From Alphaproteobacteria bacterium (lineage in GTDB: Bacteria; Pseudomonadota; Alphaproteobacteria; Sphingomonadales; Sphingomonadaceae): a DNA stretch of 13,157 nt. Shown piece after piece: positions 8,574 to 13,157 of the stretch; the first letter of the stretch is position 1, and every line of letters starts with the position of its first letter. The stretch is taken from positions 1 to 13,157 of the forward strand of contig JAHJWA010000017.1 in the NCBI GenBank assembly GCA_018828205.1, written 5' to 3'. The translations under genes were made by a program, and so were the position numbers. A model generated the notes under the pieces. That model saw nothing but the letters and a program-made list of their open reading frames with translations. It was not told the origin of the DNA and did not search any database.

Positions 8574-8845
8574 GCGCTATGACAGGGCAGCAATTGACGG
8601 GCCGCGCGCGGCTTGCGACACCCGGCACCATGCAGGGGATCGGCAAGGCGCGTGGCCTCAAGGCGGGCGGAAACAGGGTGGCGTTGCCGATCCTGGCTTC
8701 GCTCGCGCTGGCAGGATGCGTCACGGTGAACGCGCCCGAGGAAGCGATCGTGATCGAGCTCAACGTGAACATCCGCCAGGAAGTGATCTACCGGCTCGCC
8801 GCGGATGCGGGCAACACGATCGACGAGAACGCGGATATCTTCTGA
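8570..8845 (+). CDS. ynbE: YnbE-like small outer-membrane lipoprotein
   Basis: A small lipoprotein with lipobox LALAGC, whose Cys is residue 50 from the GTG start. The mature part would be only 42 residues. Its second residue is Val, not Asp, which suggests sorting to the outer membrane. The stretch AIVIELNVNIRQEVIYRL followed by ENADIF at the C-terminus resembles E. coli YnbE, whose short beta strand joins YdbH to complete a bridge between the membranes. The start is uncertain. GTG 8570 overlaps the ydbH stop (GTGA) and has GAGG at 7 bases, a strong coupled site, but it gives a 49-residue leader. ATG 8579 is also possible. ATG 8630 gives a more normal 29-residue signal peptide but lacks a visible ribosome binding site. 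The overlap with ydbH and the close ydbL gene argue for one operon. Confidence 0.82.
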   Translation: MSAMTGQQLTGRARLATPGTMQGIGKARGLKAGGNRVALPILASLALAGCVTVNAPEEAIVIELNVNIRQEVIYRLAADAGNTIDENADIF

Positions 8846-8854
8846 CAGCGACAT

Positions 8855-9256
8855 ATGGGTGACATGATGAACACACTGACCAAAACGGCCCTCGGCCTCG
8901 CTGCTGCGGCACTCGCGGTGGGCGGTATCGCCGGGCCGGCCTTCGCGCAGCGCGATCCAGCCTATGAGAATGCCCGCTCTGCCGGCCAGATCGGCGAGAA
9001 AATGGATGGTTACCTCGGCATCGTTGCAGGGGAAACCGAGTCCCTGCGCCGGATCGTCAACAGCATCAATATCAAGCGCCGCGCGGTCTATTCCGACAAG
9101 GCGCAGGCCGCCAATGCGACGCTGGAAGAATACGCCTTCGCCGCCGGATGCCAGGCGATCATGAAGACCGTGCCGGGCGAAAAATACCAGGCGCCCGACG
9201 GTAGCTGGCAGACCCGCGGCGCCGGCGCACCGCAGCGCGATCCGCGCTGTCCCTGA
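8855..9256 (+). CDS. ydbL: YdbL-like periplasmic protein (DUF1318)
   Basis: A 133-residue exported protein with a signal peptide that probably ends at PAFA-QRDPAY (cleavage after residue 31). The mature part begins with YENARSAGQIGEKMDGYLG, which resembles the start of mature E. coli YdbL (a DEAR..GRVGE..GYL pattern). It keeps a PGEKYQAPDGSWQ segment near the C-terminus, like the PGEY..GINGKW of YdbL. In E. coli YdbL is periplasmic and influences assembly of the YdbH-YnbE bridge, possibly as a chaperone. The same role here is inference from homology and gene order. It lies 9 bases after ynbE. In-frame ATGs at 8864 and 8867 are alternative starts: GGGTGA just upstream is a weak site for 8867, and none is clear for 8855. 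Two cysteines in the mature protein (99 and 132) are noted under findings. Confidence 0.85.
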   Translation: MGDMMNTLTKTALGLAAAALAVGGIAGPAFAQRDPAYENARSAGQIGEKMDGYLGIVAGETESLRRIVNSINIKRRAVYSDKAQAANATLEEYAFAAGCQAIMKTVPGEKYQAPDGSWQTRGAGAPQRDPRCP

Positions 9257-9321
9257 GCAACGGGCTAGCAATTCGCGGCAAATTCCCGGGCAATCGCCGC
9301 CGCTTGTGGACCCGCCGCGTG

Positions 9322-9350
9322 TTGACTCGTTTCTAGCCCCCGCCTAAGGG
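9322..9350 (+). promoter_or_regulatory. Candidate promoter for the Fo ATP synthase operon
   Basis: TTGACT (9322-9327) is a near-consensus -35 box. A 17-base spacer separates it from TAAGGG (9345-9350), a weak -10 box. It lies about 60 bases before the atpI start in the only sizeable gap (155 bases) between ydbL and atpI, where a promoter would be expected. Downstream in the predicted leader, CGGGC (9365-9369) and GCCCG (9376-9380) can form a short hairpin with a 6-base loop. The -35 match and spacing are seen; activity is inference. Confidence 0.45.
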
Positions 9351-9411
9351 GTCGGCGCCCTCGGCGGGCGGCTTTGCCCGTGCTGCGCATTCCCATGAAA
9401 CGGAGGCTGGC

Positions 9412-9732
9412 ATGAGCGACGAGAAGCCCGCAGGAGAACCCATCGGCGAAGATGCGCGGATCGACGCGCTCGAGGCGCGGCTGAAAGCCGCACGCGAGCG
9501 GGAAGAGCAGCGCAACAAGCCGCGGACATCGGGTGCCGATGCGAGTTATCGCAGCGGCAACCGCGTTCTGGCCGATTTGCTCGGCGGGATTCTCGGTGGC
9601 CTGGTGCTCGGCTGGTTGTTCGACTGGCTTGCGGGCACCTTGCCATGGGGTCTGTTGACCGGACTGTTCCTCGGGATAGTCGTGGCCTTCAGAAACGTCA
9701 TCCGTTCCGCGAACCAGAGTTCGGACGAGTGA
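9412..9732 (+). CDS. atpI: AtpI/AtpZ-family ATP synthase accessory protein
   Basis: A 106-residue protein with a charged, probably helical N-terminal half (residues 12-40, rich in Glu, Arg and Ala). Two membrane segments follow, at about 52-72 and 78-96, with the glycine-rich stretch LLGGILGGLVLGWLFDW between residues 56 and 72. This is the pattern of the small AtpI/AtpZ proteins encoded at the head of Fo operons. They are not part of the finished enzyme but are thought to help assemble the c ring or to be linked to magnesium uptake; the exact role in alphaproteobacteria is not settled. The start is firm: GGAGG (9402-9406) lies 5 bases before the ATG. It is the first gene of the plus-strand Fo cluster and precedes atpB by 56 bases. 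Confidence 0.9.
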   Translation: MSDEKPAGEPIGEDARIDALEARLKAAREREEQRNKPRTSGADASYRSGNRVLADLLGGILGGLVLGWLFDWLAGTLPWGLLTGLFLGIVVAFRNVIRSANQSSDE

Positions 9733-9788
9733 ACCCGTAACGGGAACACGCCGAATTCGGGACCACAAGGTTAGGGATTTTTCTTCTC

Positions 9789-10574
9789 GTGGCAGCAGAA
9801 GCCAAGGTCGACCCGATGCGCCAGTTCACGATCGAGCCGCTTGGCGGCACGGCGGGCTGGGAAGTTGCGGGCTACAACATAGCTTTCACCAATAGCGCGC
9901 TGTGGATGTTGATCACCACCGTGCTGCTGTTCGCGTTCGTGGCGCTGGGCATGAAGCGCGAGCTCGTGCCCGGGCGCTGGCAGATGATGGTGGAAAGCTT
10001 CACCGGCTTCATCGACGACATGCTGGAGGCCAACATCGGCAAGGCCGGGCGCAAATATGTGCCCTATGTCTTCAGCCTGTTCATGTTCATCCTCTTCGCC
10101 AATCTCCTCGGCCTGATGCCGCTGGGCCTGGTGGGCGTGCACCCCTTCACCTTCACCAGCCATTTCACCGTGACCGGTATCCTGGCGGTGATCTCCTTCT
10201 CGATCGTGCTGGGCGTCGGTTTCTGGAAGCACGGGTTCAAGTTCCTGGGCCTGTTCGTTCCGCACGGCACGCCCTGGCCGATGATCCCGTTCATCGCGCC
10301 GATCGAGTTCATCTCCTTCATGGTGCGCCCCTTCAGCCTCGCGCTGCGACTGTTCGTCGCGATGATGGCCGGGCACATCCTGCTCGAAGTGCTGTCCAGC
10401 TTCGTCATTGGCGGCGGCAATTCCGGCTTCGGTTTCGGCCTGCTGGTCGGTCTTCCCAGTTTCATCCTGATGATCGGCATCTGCGCGCTGGAATTGCTCG
10501 TCGCCGGCATTCAGGCCTATGTCTTCGCGCTGTTGACGGCCCTGTACATCAACGACGCCGAGAACCTTCACTAA
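9789..10574 (+). CDS. atpB: ATP synthase Fo subunit a
   Basis: A 261-residue integral membrane subunit a, which forms the proton half-channels beside the c ring. Conserved features include the TNSALWM start of the first membrane helix (34-40) and the ANLLGLMPL segment (104-112). The essential-arginine helix reads RPFSLALRLF with Arg187 as the key residue. The last helix carries IQAYVF (241-246), whose Gln242 matches the conserved glutamine near the channel. His196 occupies the position of E. coli Glu219, a common variation. After Arg187 the usual Asn (LRLFxN) is replaced by Ala191; see findings. The start is GTG at 9789, giving MAAEAKVDPMRQF, a typical N-terminus for this group. Its ribosome binding site is weak (AGGG 12 bases upstream). 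ATG 9816, with AAGG at 8 bases, is an alternative that would remove 9 residues. Confidence 0.96.
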   Translation: MAAEAKVDPMRQFTIEPLGGTAGWEVAGYNIAFTNSALWMLITTVLLFAFVALGMKRELVPGRWQMMVESFTGFIDDMLEANIGKAGRKYVPYVFSLFMFILFANLLGLMPLGLVGVHPFTFTSHFTVTGILAVISFSIVLGVGFWKHGFKFLGLFVPHGTPWPMIPFIAPIEFISFMVRPFSLALRLFVAMMAGHILLEVLSSFVIGGGNSGFGFGLLVGLPSFILMIGICALELLVAGIQAYVFALLTALYINDAENLH

Positions 10575-10616
10575 GCCTCAAGACCCACCTACGCATTCAC
10601 ACGAAAGGAATATCTC

Positions 10617-10844
10617 ATGGAAATGGAAGCAGCAAAACTGCTCGGTGCCGGCCTTGCCGCGATCGGAGCCGGTCTCGCTTCGCTCGGCGTTGGTAACGTG
10701 TTCGCCAAGTATCTCGAAGGCGCGCTGCGCAATCCGGGTGCCGCCGACGGTCAGCAGGGTCGCCTGTTCATCGGTTTCGCCGCAGCCGAACTGCTTGGCC
10801 TGCTGGCCTTCGTCGTTGCGATGATCCTGATCTTCGTCGCCTAA
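10617..10844 (+). CDS. atpE: ATP synthase Fo subunit c
   Basis: A 75-residue two-helix proteolipid that forms the rotating c ring. Helix 1 has the glycine-repeat packing motif (Gly10, 12, 17, 19, 24 and 26). The polar loop contains ALRNPGA with Arg38, Asn39 and Pro40. Helix 2 carries the ion-binding carboxylate Glu58 in FAAAELLGLL. The residues around Glu58 are hydrophobic and helix 1 lacks the glutamine typical of sodium-dependent c subunits, so proton coupling is inferred. ATG 10617 has AAAGGA about 7 bases upstream, a better initiation site than that of atpB, in keeping with the need for many c copies per enzyme. It lies 42 bases after atpB and 65 bases before the b' gene; the second gap contains a strong stem-loop. 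Confidence 0.97.
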   Translation: MEMEAAKLLGAGLAAIGAGLASLGVGNVFAKYLEGALRNPGAADGQQGRLFIGFAAAELLGLLAFVVAMILIFVA

Positions 10845-10861
10845 GACACGAGTAATCGGGC

Positions 10862-10887
10862 GCGGGCCGGGGATGTCTCCGGCCCGC
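10862..10887 (+). promoter_or_regulatory. GC-rich stem-loop between the c and b' genes
   Basis: GCGGGCCGG (10862-10870) and CCGGCCCGC (10879-10887) are perfect 9-base complements. The stem can be extended by a G-U and a G-C pair to a four-base ATGT loop. No T run follows, so it is not a standard intrinsic terminator. Placed 18 bases after the atpE stop, it could protect the 3' end of an atpE transcript or reduce read-through, keeping c subunit production above that of b and b'. The pairing is seen; the role is inference. Confidence 0.6.
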
Positions 10888-10909
10888 CTCCGCTGCAAGA
10901 GCACGCCTC

Positions 10910-11404
10910 ATGCCCCAGATAGCCCAAGTTGCCGAAACCTTCTCCAGCCAGCTGTTCTGGCTGTTGGTGTTCTTCGGCTTTACCTTTTTCGTCGTCGGTC
11001 GTGGCATGGTGCCGCGGGTGATGGAAACCGTGTCCCTGCGCGACAAGCAGATCTCCGACGATCTGGCTGCCGCCCAGAGCGCGCGCGACCGCGCCGATGC
11101 CGAAGAAGAAGCGTGGCGGGAGCGTGAGAACGCCAATCGGGCTGCGGCTCACGAGCTCATCGCCAAGGCGAAGGCCGACGCGGCGGCTCAATCGGGCCTC
11201 AAGCTCGCAGAGGCTCAGGAACGTCTCGACACACAATTGGCGGACGCCGAGGAGCGGATCGACGCGGCGCGGACCGAAGCCATGGCTGAGGTCGAGGCAG
11301 TCGCCAGCGATGCCGCGCAGGATATCGTCCGTCGCCTGGCCGGGGTCGAGGTAAGCCGGCCGGTCGCGACCCAGGCCGTGAAGGAATCGCTCGCTCATGG
11401 CTAA
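10910..11404 (+). CDS. atpF': ATP synthase Fo subunit b'
   Basis: A 164-residue protein with one N-terminal membrane helix (about 12-30, SSQLFWLLVFFGFTFFVV) and a long charged, Ala-rich helix (about 40-150) that would form a coiled coil. This is the layout of the second, divergent b subunit (b', also called atpG or atpX) of alphaproteobacteria and photosynthetic bacteria. With subunit b it makes a heterodimeric peripheral stalk that holds F1 against rotation. The assignment as b' rather than b follows its shorter N-terminus and its position directly after atpE, the usual order. AAGAG lies 8 bases before the ATG. The end overlaps the start of atpF by 8 bases, so translation of b and b' is probably coupled and their amounts balanced. 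Confidence 0.93.
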   Translation: MPQIAQVAETFSSQLFWLLVFFGFTFFVVGRGMVPRVMETVSLRDKQISDDLAAAQSARDRADAEEEAWRERENANRAAAHELIAKAKADAAAQSGLKLAEAQERLDTQLADAEERIDAARTEAMAEVEAVASDAAQDIVRRLAGVEVSRPVATQAVKESLAHG

Positions 11405-11963
11405 TGCTCCGGAAATTTTCACCGCCGAACCCGGCGAGGCCTATACCGAGGTCGATGCGGGTGCGGCCAAGCATGTCGAACCCACGCTGATGGGGCTGGC
11501 GCCCTATCAGTGGGTGTCGATCGCCATGCTGGTGCTGTTGCTGATCGCCTTCTTCGGCGCCAAGGCGCACAAGACCATCGGTGGCGGGCTCGACAGCCGG
11601 ATCGCCGCGATCCGCAACCAGCTCGACGAAGCCAAGAAATTGCGTGCCGAGGCCGAAGCCCTGCGCGACGAATACGCCGCCAAGATCGCCGACGCCCAGA
11701 AGGACGCCGAAGCGATGCTGGCCAATGCGCGCACCGAAGCCGATGCGGTCCTGCTGCGTGCCGAGGAAGACAGCGCCGAGATGATCGCTCGCCGTCAGCG
11801 CATGGCCGAAGACAAGATCGCCGCCGCCGAGCGCGACGCGATCAAGGACGTCCGCAACCGTGCCGCCCGGGCGGCGACCGCGGCGAGCCGCAAGCTGATC
11901 GCCGAGAAGCACGGCGCCGCCGAGGATCGCGAGCTCGCCAATGAGATTATCTCGGGGCTCTGA
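11397..11963 (+). CDS. atpF: ATP synthase Fo subunit b
   Basis: A 188-residue subunit b. A hydrophilic N-terminal extension (residues 1-36) comes before a single membrane helix (about 38-55, YQWVSIAMLVLLLIAFFG). A long charged helix (about 65-180) follows, full of Ala, Glu, Lys and Arg, for the peripheral stalk. It pairs with the b' product of the gene before it. The ATG lies inside the end of the b' gene (ATGGCTAA overlap), with AAGGA 11 bases upstream. It is the last gene of the Fo cluster. The F1 genes do not follow, which fits the split atp operons common in alphaproteobacteria. A small hairpin overlaps the stop codon, and the convergent oxidoreductase gene ends 5 bases further on. Confidence 0.94.
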   Translation: MANAPEIFTAEPGEAYTEVDAGAAKHVEPTLMGLAPYQWVSIAMLVLLLIAFFGAKAHKTIGGGLDSRIAAIRNQLDEAKKLRAEAEALRDEYAAKIADAQKDAEAMLANARTEADAVLLRAEEDSAEMIARRQRMAEDKIAAAERDAIKDVRNRAARAATAASRKLIAEKHGAAEDRELANEIISGL

Positions 11964-11970
11964 GCCCTTT
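11954..11970 (+). terminator. Candidate terminator of the Fo operon
   Basis: GGGCT (11955-11959) pairs with AGCCC (11963-11967) around a 3-base loop that overlaps the atpF stop, with a further G-U pair outside. Only three T follow, so the terminator is weak. Its position at the end of the operon, 5 bases from a convergent gene, supports the call. The reverse strand lacks a T run after the stem, so it would act mainly on plus-strand transcripts. Confidence 0.4.
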
Positions 11971-12958
11971 ACGGTTCGAGCACGATCTTGCCGATGATCT
12001 CGCCCCGCTCCATCGCCTGAAAGGCTTCCCGCCAGGCGGCGAGGGGCAGGATCCTGTCGATATGCGGGGTTATCGCACCCTCGCTGGCCAGTCTGTCGAT
12101 CGCTTCGGCGATTCGCTGGCCGCGCTCGGGGAAGCGCCGCGCGTATTCGCCCGCGCGCACCCCCACCACCGAGAACCCCTTGATCAGCGGGATGTTGACC
12201 GCGATCTCGGGGATGCGCCCGGCGACGAAGCCCACCACCAGCAGTTTGCCGCCGAAGGCGACGCAGCGGGTGCTCTCGTCGAAGACATCGCCGCCGACAG
12301 GGTCGAAGACCAGATCGCAAAGGCGCCCCCCGGTGAGCTCGGCAACCTTCTCGCGGAACCTCCCGCTGTTGAGGATCAGCGCCTCGGGCCGTGCGGCCGC
12401 GGCCAGCGCCTCGCGCTTGTCGGCGCGATGGGTTGCGGCGATCACCCTGGCGCCGAGCGCGCGGGCGAGATCGCAGGCCGCCAGGCCGACCCCCCCGCTT
12501 GCGCCATGGACCAGCACGGTCTGCCCGGGCTCCAACTGACCCAGCTCGACCAGCGCGACATAGGCGGTGTGATAGGCCGCACCCATCGCGGCGGCCTGCG
12601 CGTAGGATAACCCCTCGGGGACCCGTCGCAGCGAAGATATGGGCAGGGCGACGTATTCGGCCATTGCCCCGGTCTTGGCGCCGCCCATCACCCGATCGCC
12701 GGGAGCGAAGCCGCTTATCGGGTCGGCATCGACAATCTCGCCGGCCATCTCCAGCCCGGCGACGAAGGGGAGTGCCGGTTTGAACTGATACGCCCCGCGG
12801 GTCATCAGCAGGTCGGGATAGTTGAGCGAGGCGGCGCGCACTTGCACCAGCGCCTCGCCCTCGGCTCGCTCGAGCTGCGGGATGTCGGCCAGCGCCAGCC
12901 CCGAAAGATCGCGGCTCAGCCCATTCACCAGCAGCGCCTTCACGACGCCGCTTTCCAC
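11969..12958 (-). CDS. Zinc-independent medium-chain dehydrogenase, NADPH:quinone oxidoreductase type
   Basis: A 329-residue cytosolic oxidoreductase of the MDR superfamily. The N-terminal GroES-like domain has SLNYPDLLMTRG (44-55) and LPFVAGLEMAGEI (63-75). Tyr-Pro-Asp replaces the Cys of the zinc-binding alcohol dehydrogenases, as in the quinone oxidoreductase group. The Rossmann domain has the nucleotide-binding HGASGGVGLA (151-160), then FDPVGGDVFDEST (218-230) and the C-terminal GKIVLEP. The cofactor is probably NADPH. The substrate (quinone, enone or an acyl-type electrophile) cannot be told from sequence. It starts at GTG 12958; a second GTG at 12943 has GGAAAG 7 bases upstream and may be the true start. 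It lies 12 bases after the gloB stop on the same strand, so the two are probably co-transcribed. It is convergent with atpF. Confidence 0.9.
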   Translation of the reverse strand: MESGVVKALLVNGLSRDLSGLALADIPQLERAEGEALVQVRAASLNYPDLLMTRGAYQFKPALPFVAGLEMAGEIVDADPISGFAPGDRVMGGAKTGAMAEYVALPISSLRRVPEGLSYAQAAAMGAAYHTAYVALVELGQLEPGQTVLVHGASGGVGLAACDLARALGARVIAATHRADKREALAAAARPEALILNSGRFREKVAELTGGRLCDLVFDPVGGDVFDESTRCVAFGGKLLVVGFVAGRIPEIAVNIPLIKGFSVVGVRAGEYARRFPERGQRIAEAIDRLASEGAITPHIDRILPLAAWREAFQAMERGEIIGKIVLEP

Positions 12959-12970
12959 GCCAAGCGAGGC

Positions 12971-13157
12971 CTAGAAATCGTCTTTGCCCGCGCGCAGTGC
13001 GGCGAAGGTCTCCGCCGCGTTTTCACCGCCCCATCGCGCCTGCAGCGCCGGCTCGTCTGCGCGCAGGAAGGGGTTGGTCGCCAATTCGCGCTCGAGCCTG
13101 GTAGGGACCGTCGGTTCGCCGCGGCCGCGCTTGTCGGCGATCTCCTGCGCATAGGCC
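12971..13157 (-). CDS. gloB: Hydroxyacylglutathione hydrolase (glyoxalase II), C-terminal part only
   Basis: Only the last 62 residues are present; the gene continues beyond the right edge. The visible part has the look of the C-terminal HAGH domain of glyoxalase II: GEPTVPTRLERELATNPFLR, then FAALRAGKDDF at the end. This domain helps bind glutathione. The enzyme hydrolyses S-lactoylglutathione to lactate and glutathione, completing methylglyoxal detoxification. The metal-binding THxHxDH motif would lie upstream, outside the window, so activity cannot be judged. It precedes the quinone oxidoreductase-type gene by 12 bases on the same strand, which suggests a joint role in dealing with reactive carbonyl compounds; that link is inference. 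Confidence 0.85.
   Translation of the reverse strand, partial: AYAQEIADKRGRGEPTVPTRLERELATNPFLRADEPALQARWGGENAAETFAALRAGKDDF

Noticed and set aside
9395..9415. A six-codon mini-frame (MKRRLA) whose stop overlaps the atpI start
   Set aside because: It has no ribosome binding site and is created by the GGAGG region of atpI itself. It is probably chance, although the ATGA overlap would permit coupling.
9783..9801. A CTTCT/AGAAG hairpin with the atpB GTG in its loop
   Set aside because: It has only five pairs and a 9-base loop. It is too weak to claim translational control.
12940..13152. A 70-residue minus-strand frame starting with ATG at the right edge
   Set aside because: The overlapping frame encodes a recognisable glyoxalase II C-terminus ending in GKDDF, so this one is out of frame.

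Overview
The window is ordinary chromosomal DNA of a high-GC alphaproteobacterium. The best guess is Sphingomonadales, probably Erythrobacteraceae. This rests on the protein style, on an Fo ATP synthase operon of the alphaproteobacterial type (atpI-atpB-atpE-b'-b, not followed by F1 genes), and on a separate b' subunit. No tRNA, rRNA, CRISPR array, insertion sequence, prophage or attachment site was seen. Genes are packed tightly and no gene-free stretch exceeds about 155 bases.

Left part (1-4549): the minus strand carries purB (adenylosuccinate lyase). Downstream of it is the start of a small LapA-domain membrane protein that runs off the left edge. Divergent from purB, on the plus strand, is a 931-residue exported protein with DUF3857, transglutaminase-like and TPR regions. 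Its catalytic Cys-His-Asp triad looks intact, but its function is unknown.

Middle (4559-9256): a radC-family gene with a likely TTG start lies on the minus strand, convergent with the transglutaminase gene. Divergent from radC is a plus-strand cluster that I read as ydbH-ynbE-ydbL. It encodes a large AsmA-like protein anchored in the inner membrane, a small outer-membrane lipoprotein and a small periplasmic DUF1318 protein. In E. coli the homologues form a bridge between the membranes linked to phospholipid transport. This is the most interesting module in the window. It is a divergent version of a known system, not a wholly new one.

Right part (9257-13157): a promoter-like sequence precedes the Fo operon, which supplies the membrane sector of ATP synthase (assembly factor, a, c, b' and b). 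A perfect GC-rich stem-loop sits between the c and b' genes, and a small terminator-like hairpin overlaps the stop of atpF. Convergent with the operon on the minus strand are a zinc-free quinone oxidoreductase-type dehydrogenase and, upstream of it, the 3' end of gloB (glyoxalase II), cut by the right edge. These two may form an operon for handling reactive carbonyls and quinones.

All assignments come from reading the translated sequences and remembered family features. No database search was run.
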